From contig JAFQOW010000041.1 of the NCBI GenBank assembly GCA_017412055.1, positions 1 to 64,000 of the forward strand: a stretch of 64,000 nt of DNA, given 5' to 3'. Made by a program: the position numbers and the translations under genes. Origin of the DNA: Lachnospiraceae bacterium (lineage in GTDB: Bacteria > Bacillota > Clostridia > Lachnospirales > Lachnospiraceae). A model generated the notes under the pieces. That model searched no databases. It saw nothing but the letters and a program-made list of their open reading frames with translations, and was not told where the DNA came from. Numbering within the stretch: position 1 is the first letter of the stretch; the number at the start of each line of letters is the position of its first letter. Shown here piece after piece: positions 23,609-33,086 of the stretch.

Positions 23609-26053
23609 GTGACCGAAGATTTCAATATTTTAATAACTAATTTAGTTACAAATTCAACACTTGATGTTACTAAACCGGTTTTTGCTCATGAAAGCTACAA
23701 AATTAATGTACGCTTAGGTTCTAATAGCAATAATGAAAACTGGAAGCAACGTTATAAAAATAATATACGTTGGGACTTCGGTGATGGTACAATTGTTAAT
23801 GCGCCATCTGCAACGCATTATTATAAATTTCCAGGAAAATATAAAGTTTCATGTATCTTATATCAAATTGATGGTACACCTGTAGAAAATAGTGTTAGTT
23901 ATAATATTGTTGTAAGAGAAGCATTACCTTCTAAATTAGAGTTTGTAAATCCTTCTTCTTGGAAATCTAATGTACCTTGTTGCAAAAATAATAATCTTGG
24001 TCAATTATTTGTATCAATTTCCAATAATATAAAATCTTTGCCACATGTTTCTGCTATCCGTCGATGGACTAAAGAAACACCTAAAGAAGATTCTTACTTT
24101 GATATTAATACGCGTTCATATTATCACCGTGATAGGTATTATACATTCCTTGAAAAACAAATAATAAAAAGTAAAAATAGTATAGATAGTGATTATATAA
24201 ATGCTATATTAAAACCAACCGATACTTTCATTCCTGATTACATAACGGTTTATGGATATTTTACTTATGAAAATAATACAATCAAATTAAAAGCATTTGC
24301 GGTTCATCCACAAGAAGATTTAAATCGATACTCATTTGTAATTCAAAATCCTAATTCAAAATATAATAGCGAACAGGCTTATAATACAATTGTTGATATT
24401 TCATCAGTAAAATCTCTTAAAGGAATTCCGACAAATGCAACAGAAATTGGTAAAATAGGCATTGTAGATATATGGTATAAAAATGATTTTATTTCTACTA
24501 ACGATCTTGTTTTCGAGTTTAAACCTGAAACATTTAAACTTAAAACAGACCCACAATTAGCAGAAAGTTATCTTAATATACCTCCTTTAGGTATAACCTT
24601 TAATACAGTTGAGGCTACTTTAGATAATTCTGAGTTGAAGCAGGCTCTTACCTCTAACGGTTTATTCAACTCTGAATATATTGCTGATAAGAGTAATACT
24701 AGATTTATTTTTAGTCAAAATTCACCAATTGTAATTGAAACCCATTTAATCTATAACCTTTATCTAAACTATGAGATAGAAATGTATAATTCATTTTTCA
24801 TAATGAATGATAGTTTAGATGGAAGTTCAAGTTGGAACTTATATAAGCATAAAGTTAATTCTAATAACGGACCTTATTTTTATGAGTTATCAAAGCCGGA
24901 AAGTGACGAAACTTATAGCTTATATAAACTCCGTGATACTGGTAATATAGAAAACTTTGAATATAATTATGGTATGTATTCTGATTACATATCATTCTAT
25001 AGATTAACACCTTTGTCACCAAATGGGTTTAATTTATATTATGAAGATTCAGATAATGAAAGACATCTTCTTTTAGCTTGTACTAGTATTGTATCATTAG
25101 AAGATTTAGTATTACCTGAGGAAAAACGAGCTATTCAGAATACTGAAGATATTCTTAATACATATATGCAACATCCTATGTATGATGAAGCAGACAATTT
25201 GAAAACGTTTTTAAGAGACATTTTCAAAAATAATGATATGTTATCATATGTAACAGCTAAAGGCTTAAACATCTTAAATGATAATGTAAATTATAAAACA
25301 TGCTATCTCGATAAGTTCTTATCAATATTAGAGATGATGGATGAGCCTGCTACTCATTTTGATATTAGTTCATTTGATAGAATTAATGAATTGAAAGAAA
25401 TGGTTCGTATTTTAACAATGAATTACTCTGAGCTATTTGGTAATCTTTTAACTAATGAATATGATATACGCATAACTCACTCAACAAAGGGATTTAATGT
25501 AAGTGATCAATTAGAGCCGAATGATGTTGTTCTTTGCGAAATAAATCCTAATACTGGCAAATCAGGCGATATTGTTGCGATTAGAAGAGGTAACAAAATT
25601 CTTCCTCTTACTACAAAAACTCCTTACCTTATCTTAAAGGATGATTTTACTTTTGATACCGTATTAGTCAATTTTGTAGGTATTGAACCTAGTTCTATTG
25701 AGACTTTCGAAGATCAGTCTGAAAGCTGGAAAGAAAATCATGAATGGACAGAGCTTCATGCTTACTCTTTCAATGATTATGACCCGTCTTGGGGCTGGGT
25801 AATGAATTTACCAAACGAAATTGATAATAAAGCGAATAAAGCAGATTTCATCGATGCTTATTACTCTTTTTATATTTTTAACCCGATACACTCTAAGACC
25901 CGAAAATATAATTTCGTAGAAGAGACAACAATTCCTAAGGGTAATGACAATAATCAAATAAGTGTTGAACAATGGAATGATGACTATGGGTTTGTGTATG
26001 ATTGTTTAATGAAGATATTAACTTATAATCTCAACCTTAGAGATTCTAATTAA
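23609..26053 (+). CDS. baseplate structural protein with PKD domain
   Basis: This is an 814-residue protein starting with GTG. Residues about 45-105 form a PKD-type immunoglobulin-like domain: IRWDFGDGTIVNAPS, the YYKFPGKYKVSCIL strand and a closing SYNIVVRE. The remainder, rich in Asn, Tyr and Phe, is not recognisable. Its place between gp6-like and gp25-like genes suggests a wedge protein doing the job of T4 gp7, gp8 or gp10. PKD domains often bind carbohydrates or proteins at surfaces. Confidence 0.6.
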   Translation: MTEDFNILITNLVTNSTLDVTKPVFAHESYKINVRLGSNSNNENWKQRYKNNIRWDFGDGTIVNAPSATHYYKFPGKYKVSCILYQIDGTPVENSVSYNIVVREALPSKLEFVNPSSWKSNVPCCKNNNLGQLFVSISNNIKSLPHVSAIRRWTKETPKEDSYFDINTRSYYHRDRYYTFLEKQIIKSKNSIDSDYINAILKPTDTFIPDYITVYGYFTYENNTIKLKAFAVHPQEDLNRYSFVIQNPNSKYNSEQAYNTIVDISSVKSLKGIPTNATEIGKIGIVDIWYKNDFISTNDLVFEFKPETFKLKTDPQLAESYLNIPPLGITFNTVEATLDNSELKQALTSNGLFNSEYIADKSNTRFIFSQNSPIVIETHLIYNLYLNYEIEMYNSFFIMNDSLDGSSSWNLYKHKVNSNNGPYFYELSKPESDETYSLYKLRDTGNIENFEYNYGMYSDYISFYRLTPLSPNGFNLYYEDSDNERHLLLACTSIVSLEDLVLPEEKRAIQNTEDILNTYMQHPMYDEADNLKTFLRDIFKNNDMLSYVTAKGLNILNDNVNYKTCYLDKFLSILEMMDEPATHFDISSFDRINELKEMVRILTMNYSELFGNLLTNEYDIRITHSTKGFNVSDQLEPNDVVLCEINPNTGKSGDIVAIRRGNKILPLTTKTPYLILKDDFTFDTVLVNFVGIEPSSIETFEDQSESWKENHEWTELHAYSFNDYDPSWGWVMNLPNEIDNKANKADFIDAYYSFYIFNPIHSKTRKYNFVEETTIPKGNDNNQISVEQWNDDYGFVYDCLMKILTYNLNLRDSN

Positions 26054-26062
26054 ATATAGCTA
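26051..26062 (+). promoter_or_regulatory. late promoter-like TAAATA box containing a stop codon
   Basis: TAAATA (26051-26056), 12 nt from the ATG at 26063; the TAA ends the upstream gene. Confidence 0.55.
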
Positions 26063-28732
26063 ATGGCTGTATTGTTGAAAAATCTTTATTCTATAATAAA
26101 TGGTAAGCTTGATGCCAAAGATGCTGAGCGTTCATTTACATTTATAGAATTTATCAAAGAATTCGGGTATGATAACACTCCCAGCTCATTCTTAAGCGAT
26201 TATAAATCATACCTTTCTTTGTGGGCAAATGCTACATATGATAATCATGCTTTAACTGATAAAGAGTTTATTAGAAGGTCTCTTACTGATACACTTAAAT
26301 CTATTGTACTGACATATTCTTCATATGAAGAACAAGATTTTTTAGCTAATATCGATTGGAATAATCCGATTCATCAAAAAGCCATTGTCCCATTTTTTGC
26401 GGAAAAAATTAAGAGTATATGTAATTTCTATAAGAATAAACGTCAAGAAGCTCATCTTATCGTTAATAAAAATTCATTCAAAGGCTCCAGAATATCTTTA
26501 GAACAAATCATATATGATAAAATTTTAGATTTCTATTTTGAAAATAAAAATCTTAAACCGCAAATAAGTCATCTTCAACATAACTTAACTATTTCCATTG
26601 AAGAGTATATTGATTTATACTCGGAATATTTTGATATACCGCGCCATAAGAAATGCACTGATGAATCTCGTCAGAAACTTATAGAAGCTAATATCAATAA
26701 CGTAGATTATAAAGATTATATTCAACTTTCTAAAATTATTTCCGACAGTCTTTTCAATGGGGAGCTTTATCTTGAGGAAATTCCATTAATTGCGCAAGTT
26801 GGTTTAGATTTAAGCCAGAAGTGTGCAGGTGATGTAGCTACATTGCGTGATGTTCTTTTAAATGAAGCGACTATCAATCAGGTTAGTTTAGGTGATCAAA
26901 TTTCTTTACGTAGAAAACTTTATGAAAAGTATCTCGGATGTGATTTATATTATATCTATTGCGACACCAAAGATAGCATCTACATTGATGTATTAACTAG
27001 AGCAGATAATCCTTCAGGTAACTTATTAAATTGTGGTACCGCAGATACAGCTACCGTAGAATCTGATAAAGTTGAGTTATTATCTAATATTGGTCTTTTC
27101 TTTAAACCCGATAAAACCGGTATCTTAAAGATTAATGCTAATGATTTCTCATGGGAAATTGATAAGAGCAAGTTATCTGATGAAACTTTCTATATTTTCC
27201 CTGACCCTAACAAGTACGGTGATATTGGTAATAATAAATCTCAAGATTATCCATTAATTTATGAGTATAAATTAAATGAATACATCAAAAATATCAGTTC
27301 AGGTTGGGCTAAAGATGACCCTCTTGCATATATTTCCACTACTACTTGGAATACATATTATAGCAAACAAGATAATGATTATATTTTAAATGATAATCAT
27401 GATTATAGCTACTCCTTTACTGCTCTTGCTAATCTTGGTATTATATCTGATTATCAAACTGATATGTTTGGTAATGAATACGCATTAGTTAAAGGTTATA
27501 CTAATGAAGATGGTGTTTTTGAAGTACCTTCTAAATTTGCATTACCAAGTGTAGACTTTAAAGAAGGTTCACTTGATGTTGGTGATATTACATCTATTCA
27601 ACCAGATGCTACATTATTAAATGGCGGTTATTTCAGAGACCCTCGATTTGAGAAGGACGACAAAGCTTTTCCTTATGATGTCCGTTTGCGCATAAAAAAT
27701 GACTATATGTGGTCAGGTGTTATTCCTCAAACAAACTATATTACAACACCTGATATATTAACAACACATATAGATGCAGGAAACTTTACTGATAAAGTTA
27801 GAAATAGTTATGTAGACCATTATAGTGCTAAACCACAAGAAAAAACACGCAATTTAGATACAGCTACATCTAATAAGTCATTTAAAGATTTAGTATTCCA
27901 AAACTTTAACTATTCCTTAAACACTCATGATGAAAACGGTAATGAAGTAGTAAAGGTTAGATTAGTTAATAAAACATTTGATGACATCAAAAATGAAGAA
28001 GGAAAATTATTCTTTAAATCTGCCGGTTGCAAAGCATCTGTTCAAAATGTTATAGCAGATAATGTAAAGAAATTCTCTTTAATTCGTGATATTCTTATAA
28101 TCGAAAAAGCTGACAATATTATTATATATAAGCAAAATGAAGCATTAGAGTTTATTGAGATATATAACAATAATAATGAAAGCGATACAGTAGAAACCCC
28201 AGAAGGTGAGATAATACCTAACCCTGCTAAACTATTCTACCCTGGTGATTTATATAATATCCTTTATAATGAAGCTGAAGACACTTTCTATATAGCTGTT
28301 ATCTCTATAGTAAAGGTCAGTGATAATATATTCAATCGATTAGGGTTACGCATTCATAAGTTTGAAGTAGAAAATAAAAAGTTAATTACTGATATTATTA
28401 ATACAGCAACTGATGAAATCGAATTGTATATAGACGAAAATGATGTATTTGATAATTTTGATTTAATATCTTTACATGATAAATTTGATTCATTTACTTT
28501 CAGTTACAACAATAATCATGATGTATATCTAATATCATATCTTTTAAATGATAATGCATATTATCCGTATTTGTATGAGCATAAGTTCAGAATATATAAT
28601 AAAGTCCGTTTCTATAATACTTTAAACACTAATGTTTATTATAATACAGATAGTGTTCACACTAATATCTTTAATGCAGATATAGAAACTGCATTAGAGC
28701 CAAACGAAATTCCATTCTTTATACCTGTTTAA
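26063..28732 (+). CDS. large baseplate-region structural protein
   Basis: This is an 889-residue protein. The N-terminal 200 residues are helical; the rest is long, Asn/Asp/Tyr-rich and beta-type. No family was recognised. Position between gp6-like, PKD and gp25-like genes suggests a large wedge or tail-fibre-attachment protein; T4 gp7 (1032 residues) has a similar place and size but no sequence match could be judged. Confidence 0.55.
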   Translation: MAVLLKNLYSIINGKLDAKDAERSFTFIEFIKEFGYDNTPSSFLSDYKSYLSLWANATYDNHALTDKEFIRRSLTDTLKSIVLTYSSYEEQDFLANIDWNNPIHQKAIVPFFAEKIKSICNFYKNKRQEAHLIVNKNSFKGSRISLEQIIYDKILDFYFENKNLKPQISHLQHNLTISIEEYIDLYSEYFDIPRHKKCTDESRQKLIEANINNVDYKDYIQLSKIISDSLFNGELYLEEIPLIAQVGLDLSQKCAGDVATLRDVLLNEATINQVSLGDQISLRRKLYEKYLGCDLYYIYCDTKDSIYIDVLTRADNPSGNLLNCGTADTATVESDKVELLSNIGLFFKPDKTGILKINANDFSWEIDKSKLSDETFYIFPDPNKYGDIGNNKSQDYPLIYEYKLNEYIKNISSGWAKDDPLAYISTTTWNTYYSKQDNDYILNDNHDYSYSFTALANLGIISDYQTDMFGNEYALVKGYTNEDGVFEVPSKFALPSVDFKEGSLDVGDITSIQPDATLLNGGYFRDPRFEKDDKAFPYDVRLRIKNDYMWSGVIPQTNYITTPDILTTHIDAGNFTDKVRNSYVDHYSAKPQEKTRNLDTATSNKSFKDLVFQNFNYSLNTHDENGNEVVKVRLVNKTFDDIKNEEGKLFFKSAGCKASVQNVIADNVKKFSLIRDILIIEKADNIIIYKQNEALEFIEIYNNNNESDTVETPEGEIIPNPAKLFYPGDLYNILYNEAEDTFYIAVISIVKVSDNIFNRLGLRIHKFEVENKKLITDIINTATDEIELYIDENDVFDNFDLISLHDKFDSFTFSYNNNHDVYLISYLLNDNAYYPYLYEHKFRIYNKVRFYNTLNTNVYYNTDSVHTNIFNADIETALEPNEIPFFIPV

Positions 28733-28736
28733 AACA

Positions 28737-29255
28737 ATGGCCAATATCAATCTTAATACTCTCTTTACAAAAAATTATAAAACTGATTCTAAAGTAGACT
28801 CAGATATTAATTTAAATAAAGAAACCAAAGAAGCTGAAATATACTCAGATTATAAGCTTGATTTAACTCCACAAATGCTCCAGGGTGGTAGTATTAATTC
28901 TACTGTTACCCACAATGATATAAACAAAATCGTAAATGAAGAATCAATTTTAAACTCTTTACGAAATATAATGATGACAAAGTTTCAATCTCGTTTATTA
29001 AATCCTGAGATGAACTTTGATTTACGTAGTTATCTTTTTGAAGAACTTACAGAAGCCAAGGCATATTTTATTGGATATGATATTGCTACATATCTTCCAA
29101 TGTATGAACCGAGAATTATTATCGGTGATATTAATGTAGTGGCTCATTATAATCATGATACCTATGTTATAAACATGAATATCCATATCCCATCTATTAA
29201 TAAAAATATTAAATTATCTAGTATTTTAAACTCCGATGGTTTTAGTTTTAATTAA
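28737..29255 (+). CDS. baseplate wedge protein, gp25-like
   Basis: This is a 172-residue protein of the GPW/gp25 family. The conserved part is the helical segment INKIVNEESILNSLRNIMM, then the hallmark turn SRLLNPEMNFDLRSYLFE and the IIIGDINVVAHYN strands. An extension of about 60 residues precedes it. In T4, gp25 links the sheath to the baseplate and starts sheath assembly. No TAAATA box; it starts 4 nt after the upstream gene. Confidence 0.85.
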   Translation: MANINLNTLFTKNYKTDSKVDSDINLNKETKEAEIYSDYKLDLTPQMLQGGSINSTVTHNDINKIVNEESILNSLRNIMMTKFQSRLLNPEMNFDLRSYLFEELTEAKAYFIGYDIATYLPMYEPRIIIGDINVVAHYNHDTYVINMNIHIPSINKNIKLSSILNSDGFSFN

Positions 29256-29265
29256 GTAAAAAAGA

Positions 29266-29484
29266 ATGGAAAATTTTAATGCATACCTTAACAGATTAAG
29301 TGCTTTTTACAATGATTTGGCTTACTGGCGTTATTCAAAAGATAATATGTCAGAAGAAAATGAAAAATACACTATTAAGGTAAAGGAAAGTGCAAAACTT
29401 CTTCGTGAAGAAATGAAAAAACTACCACCTGATATGATAAGACCTCAGGTGGTAGAACATATAGAAAAAGCTTTATCGCTTTAA
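29266..29484 (+). CDS. hypothetical small helical protein
   Basis: This is a 72-residue protein with strong helix propensity (MENFNAYLNRLSAFYNDLAY, then LLREEMKKLPPD). No family was recognised. Its stop overlaps the end of the convergent clamp-loader gene by 4 nt; no terminator lies between them. Confidence 0.55.
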   Translation: MENFNAYLNRLSAFYNDLAYWRYSKDNMSEENEKYTIKVKESAKLLREEMKKLPPDMIRPQVVEHIEKALSL

Positions 29485-30422
29485 ATTGACTTCATAAGCT
29501 TATACAAACAAGCGAAAGCATTAATTTCAGGGTCAATAATCTCTTCAAACTTATAAAGATAATCCGCAATAATTATTGTCCAATTCGGCTTAACTTCATC
29601 ATCTACTAAGTCAGAATCAATGATGAGATGATAGAAATCTGAAATCATACTTGCATAATCATTATTAAACAAACTTTCATTGTTAATAATATACGAGCGA
29701 AGAGCAACATGATTCTTTTCAAGTACCAAATCAAGAACATGCTTGATAAAGTATGAATCAACATTATAATCCTTCAGCTTAAGTACACCGTCAAAAACAC
29801 AAGATTGAAGATTTTTGATAATTGAGCGCATATCAGGATAGAAACGTTCAATAAGGGTCTTCAACTTAGGAAGTTCCACAGATTGATTTACCTTTACTTG
29901 CTCATTGCTAAGGATATAAAGAATTCGACGAATAACACCATCCTTAGGAGGAGTAATATCGATCAACTTACAACGAGAACGAATTGCATCATGAATTCGA
30001 TTCTTGTTATTTGCCGTAATAATAAATCTAGTATTCTCAGATACTTCCTCCATCAAAGCTCGAAGAATACGCTGAGCCTGTGCATTTGCAAAACCATCAG
30101 CCTCATCGAGAATCACAATCTTAAACTTACCATTAGAAGAAAGTGTACGTGAGAAATTAGAAATCTTAGTTCTTACCACTTCAACATTATTCTCATCCGA
30201 AGCATTTACATAAAGGGTATCACACTGGAAAATATTATAAGCTAGAAGCTTAGCAAGAGAAGTCTTACCCTGTCCAGGTCGTGAACAAAGGAAAATATTA
30301 TCAATAATATCCTCATTGATATATTTCATAATAAGAGAACGTGCTTCTTCGCTAAGTACAATATCCTCAAGAGTTTGCGGACGATAACGTTCAGTCCAAT
30401 CTGAATTAATTTGATTAAGCAT
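29481..30422 (-). CDS. sliding-clamp loader large subunit, gp44-like
   Basis: This is a 313-residue AAA+ ATPase close in length to T4 gp44 (319). Motifs: RYRPQTLEDIV near the N-terminus, Walker A (SRPGQGKTS), Walker B (VILDEADG), sensor 1 (FIITANN) and the RFC-type SRC box (IRSRCKLI). It would load the DNA polymerase clamp. The frame opens at 30437, but the ACAGAAC element places the start at 30422. It is the only replication gene inside the virion block and lies on the opposite strand. Confidence 0.9.
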   Translation of the reverse strand: MLNQINSDWTERYRPQTLEDIVLSEEARSLIMKYINEDIIDNIFLCSRPGQGKTSLAKLLAYNIFQCDTLYVNASDENNVEVVRTKISNFSRTLSSNGKFKIVILDEADGFANAQAQRILRALMEEVSENTRFIITANNKNRIHDAIRSRCKLIDITPPKDGVIRRILYILSNEQVKVNQSVELPKLKTLIERFYPDMRSIIKNLQSCVFDGVLKLKDYNVDSYFIKHVLDLVLEKNHVALRSYIINNESLFNNDYASMISDFYHLIIDSDLVDDEVKPNWTIIIADYLYKFEEIIDPEINAFACLYKLMKSI

Positions 30423-30446
30423 AATTCTTATATGCATCAGTTCTGT
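30423..30446 (-). promoter_or_regulatory. early promoter-like element (clamp loader)
   Basis: ACAGAAC (30440-30446), 24 nt from the ATG at 30422. The second part is GCATATAAGAATT, a weaker TATA match. Confidence 0.6.
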
Positions 30447-30471
30447 TTTATATTAAACTACCTTCAGTGGA

Positions 30472-30486
30472 TAAATAAAAATTAGA
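30472..30486 (+). promoter_or_regulatory. late promoter-like TAAATA box (tail tube)
   Basis: TAAATA (30472-30477), 15 nt from the ATG at 30487, on the opposite strand and 25 bp from the clamp loader's early element. Confidence 0.5.
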
Positions 30487-31053
30487 ATGGCTGTAAATCA
30501 AACAATTGGTAAATTTATACAAGTTGCTGGCCAACGCGATTTTGCACGTGATAACCTTTTCCGTATCATGCAACTTAGTTGCCGTAACTTAACATTAACA
30601 GAAGAAGATTTAGTATACGCTAAAGGTGGTAAGCTTCCTGGCCGTGTAACTCCCGTTGGTGAAAATGTGAAGTACATGGGTATGACTTTACCATATACGC
30701 GTTCTACAGTAGAATATCCTGGTAATAATGACTACGAAATTGTATTCTATCTTGATAAAGATTCTGAGCTTGTACATAAGTTCGAACGCGCTTCTCGTCA
30801 AGCTTTCAATGATGTTACTACTACTGGTGACTGGCGTTTCCCAAGTACCAGCGACGTAATGACTATCGCTGTTCTTGATATTAATCTTGACCCAATTGAA
30901 TATATTACATTCTATGGTGTAAGTTTTGTTAAGTTCGATGAACTTGAATTCAAGATCGCTGAGTCAGAAGGTACTGCTGTTGAAGTAAAGGCTCATATCT
31001 CTTATCTTTATTATAAGAGAACAGGTTCTGATACTGTATTCGCAGGCGTTTGA
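30487..31053 (+). CDS. major tail tube protein, gp19-like
   Basis: This is a 188-residue protein with the gp19 pattern: an N-terminal ARDNLFRIM strand, YMGMTLPYTRSTVEYPG, a DYEIVFYLDKDSEL strand and a terminal AHISYLYYKRTG. Length agrees with T4 gp19 (163). The tube is the DNA conduit inside the sheath. It stands as its own transcription unit between a late-type box and a strong bidirectional terminator, as expected for an abundant protein. Confidence 0.8.
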   Translation: MAVNQTIGKFIQVAGQRDFARDNLFRIMQLSCRNLTLTEEDLVYAKGGKLPGRVTPVGENVKYMGMTLPYTRSTVEYPGNNDYEIVFYLDKDSELVHKFERASRQAFNDVTTTGDWRFPSTSDVMTIAVLDINLDPIEYITFYGVSFVKFDELEFKIAESEGTAVEVKAHISYLYYKRTGSDTVFAGV

Positions 31054-31081
31054 TAAATCCTTCAAATTAAAATATAAAAAT

Positions 31082-31112
31082 AAAGCTCGCAATTTTTGCG
31101 AGCTTTTTATTA
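31082..31112. terminator. bidirectional intrinsic terminator
   Basis: An 11-bp stem (31082-31092 with 31096-31106, AAAGCTCGCAA/TTGCGAGCTTT) with a TTT loop has T-rich flanks on both strands. It lies between the tail tube gene and the convergent gene ending at 31136. Confidence 0.85.
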
Positions 31113-31135
31113 TTCATGAACCATTATGAGGAAAA

Positions 31136-31423
31136 TTAACCAGCCATACCAGAGTTAGCAGGTACCAACTCATCTTCGGCTATAATACCGGAATCAATAA
31201 AATCTGTAATTAGAGAACTAAACTTGTGAGCAAATACGTCAAAAGCTTGTTCTGGACCTTGTGCATTAATAAGACGTTGAAGGTGTTTTTGAATAGCAGG
31301 ATCCTCGAAAGCCATCTGTGCAGCTTCTTGTGATTGAGGGTCAGCTAATGAAGGGTTTTCCTGAACAATTTCAAGAACTCTCTTACGAATCAAACTCCAC
31401 TGATGTGCATTTACTGCTGCCAT
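31136..31423 (-). CDS. hypothetical protein, late class
   Basis: This is a 95-residue, mostly helical, Ala/Gln-rich protein (MAAVNAHQWSLIRKRVLEIV). No family was recognised. It starts 8 nt after the upstream gene's stop, in a minus-strand run (33044-31136) led by the hub-assembly-like gene. Confidence 0.55.
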   Translation of the reverse strand: MAAVNAHQWSLIRKRVLEIVQENPSLADPQSQEAAQMAFEDPAIQKHLQRLINAQGPEQAFDVFAHKFSSLITDFIDSGIIAEDELVPANSGMAG

Positions 31424-31431
31424 AAAATTAA

Positions 31432-31752
31432 TTAAATGTTGTATTCAAATCCAAAATCATCTGTTGAAAGACCGTAAACACCACGATAGCTTTCAATGAG
31501 ACTTCTCATAAGCATGCGCTGTTTCTTAGAGCATCTGTTATCCATGTTAACATGGAGGAGAGCCTCACACAAATAGCGATTAACTGTTTTAGAGTAATGA
31601 TTACGATATAAACCCTGTGTTTCCCAAGAGACTACTTCAGAAAGAGCCTTGTCAAATGCGTTAGCGCAGTTCTGTAAACCCGATTCAAGAAGATAATCTC
31701 TCATGTGAGAAATAACAGCCTGACCTTTTTCGTCGATTGAATTATGCAACAT
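31432..31752 (-). CDS. hypothetical protein, late class
   Basis: This is a 106-residue helical protein (MLHNSIDEKGQAVISHMRDY) with a basic patch (RCSKKQRMLMRSL). No family was recognised. A TAAATA box lies 16 nt upstream of its ATG. Confidence 0.55.
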   Translation of the reverse strand: MLHNSIDEKGQAVISHMRDYLLESGLQNCANAFDKALSEVVSWETQGLYRNHYSKTVNRYLCEALLHVNMDNRCSKKQRMLMRSLIESYRGVYGLSTDDFGFEYNI

Positions 31753-31768
31753 GTTACTTTTTTATTTA
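31753..31768 (-). promoter_or_regulatory. late promoter-like TAAATA box
   Basis: TAAATA (31763-31768), 16 nt from the ATG at 31752. Confidence 0.4.
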
Positions 31769-31772
31769 ACCT

Positions 31773-32000
31773 TTATTGAAGAAAAATTAAAAAATCCGGT
31801 TCAAGATTACTATCGAAACTACCTCTAATATAGCCATTAAAGAAATATTTTCCTGGTAAATTTATCGGAGAACTAAGTTTAAGATAAACATTAGTATTAT
31901 TACTAATAGATAAACTTTCTAAATGTTCTAATATTTTATAATAGCACTCATCTTGAATTTCAGTAGGAGTATCTATAAAATATATATTATCTTCATTCAT
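31773..32000 (-). CDS. hypothetical small protein
   Basis: This is a 75-residue acidic protein (MNEDNIYFIDTPTEIQDECY). The ATG at 32000 overlaps the upstream gene's end by 8 nt; a further-upstream ATG (32039) would overlap it more. No family was recognised. Confidence 0.5.
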   Translation of the reverse strand: MNEDNIYFIDTPTEIQDECYYKILEHLESLSISNNTNVYLKLSSPINLPGKYFFNGYIRGSFDSNLEPDFLIFLQ

Positions 32001-32184
32001 TTTGATTTTGTTCTGTATTATTTTCAGTGTTATTTTCACTACTATTTTCTTCAGGTTGTGGTTCTCTTTTTATATAAAGAACATTTCCGCATTCAACACA
32101 AAGAACACCTTGCTGAAGAATTAACGGGCATGTGAGCTTATTTAAACCATGCCTACAACTAATAACATATGTGGAATTATTCAT
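31993..32184 (-). CDS. small Cys-rich (zinc-ribbon-like) protein
   Basis: This is a 63-residue protein. Residues 1-40 carry four Cys and a His (SCRHG, KLTC, CVECGNV) in a spacing that could bind zinc. The last 20 residues are a Glu/Asn/Thr low-complexity tail (ENNTENNTEQNQNE). It sits 2 nt after the hub-assembly-like gene. Confidence 0.55.
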   Translation of the reverse strand: MNNSTYVISCRHGLNKLTCPLILQQGVLCVECGNVLYIKREPQPEENSSENNTENNTEQNQNE

Positions 32185-32186
32185 AA

Positions 32187-33044
32187 TTAATATGGCATTA
32201 ATGTATCTGCAACATTTGGATCATTTACATTAATATACTTTGATTTAGATGATTTAGCTTTCTCATTTTGTTTTTCCTTATCGTCAATGAAATTCTTATA
32301 TAAAATAGTAGTTTCAATAGGAGTCATATCTAATAAAGAGTCCCATGCAACTCTAATATAATGTGTAATCAAATATTGCATATTATAAAAATTTTCTAAC
32401 ATATCTTTATATATAAATGCAATAGAATAAAACATTGATGGTCTTAATATATTATCTACAATTTTGTTAGAATTAGGTCCAGCCTCATTAATAACTATTT
32501 CAGTATCAAAATTTTTATCTGTTTGATATTCTATTTCATTAATGAACTTAGTCGGAATAACTTCCCTCAGTTGTTCCAAAGCTGTATCATCTATTGGATT
32601 TCCACCAAAGGAACGCAAAGCTGAGAACTTATCAATAATAAATGATTCATTATCATCGAATAACAATTTTGTAGGATAATGTATTTCAACATCGTAATTG
32701 TTGAGTTTAAAAGTTATATGTGATTTTTTATACGAGTTTTCTATACTATCTAACATAATTGTAAGCGGTACCTCAATTGAATCTACCTTTTGGCCTTTAA
32801 GGGAAATACTACCTCTTACCGAATAAAAATAATAAGCAATATAAATGTAAGCTTTGTCACAAATATCTAATGTATCAAAACAATCTATTGATTCTTTAAT
32901 AAGAGTATCTAAAGCTTTAAAAAAACCTTTATAATTATCGCCATTAAGAAATTTAAGTAAAACTAAATATTCTCTATTTCTTAACTCCTTTAACGAAAAA
33001 CTTTTACCTGATGGAGTCGTTAGATAATTATAGTATTCAATCAT
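32187..33044 (-). CDS. baseplate hub assembly protein, gp26-like (tentative)
   Basis: This is a 285-residue protein. The N-terminal 90 residues (LTTPSGKSFSLKELRNREYL, then ALDTLIKESIDC and IYIAYYFYSVRG) resemble gp26-type baseplate hub assembly proteins of T4-like phages, which begin with a similar PSG strand and helix. The C-terminus is basic and probably disordered (KEKQNEKAKSSKSK). The match is by pattern only. Divergent from the gene at 33087. Confidence 0.5.
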   Translation of the reverse strand: MIEYYNYLTTPSGKSFSLKELRNREYLVLLKFLNGDNYKGFFKALDTLIKESIDCFDTLDICDKAYIYIAYYFYSVRGSISLKGQKVDSIEVPLTIMLDSIENSYKKSHITFKLNNYDVEIHYPTKLLFDDNESFIIDKFSALRSFGGNPIDDTALEQLREVIPTKFINEIEYQTDKNFDTEIVINEAGPNSNKIVDNILRPSMFYSIAFIYKDMLENFYNMQYLITHYIRVAWDSLLDMTPIETTILYKNFIDDKEKQNEKAKSSKSKYINVNDPNVADTLMPY

Positions 33045-33074
33045 TACAATATAATTATTTCAATATTCTGGAAA

Positions 33075-33086
33075 TAAATAAAGTTA
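33075..33086 (+). promoter_or_regulatory. late promoter-like TAAATA box
   Basis: TAAATA (33075-33080), 12 nt from the ATG at 33087. Confidence 0.55.

Noticed and set aside
16000-29000. Stop-codon recoding (TAG read as Gln), known in some gut Bacteroidota phages
   Set aside because: Long genes are open with the standard code, and the two TAG codons found lie at plausible gene ends.
31994-32021. ACAGAAC just before the ATG at 32000
   Set aside because: It encodes Thr-Glu-Gln-Asn in the tail of the upstream gene, lacks the TATA part and has a different spacing, so it is probably coincidence.
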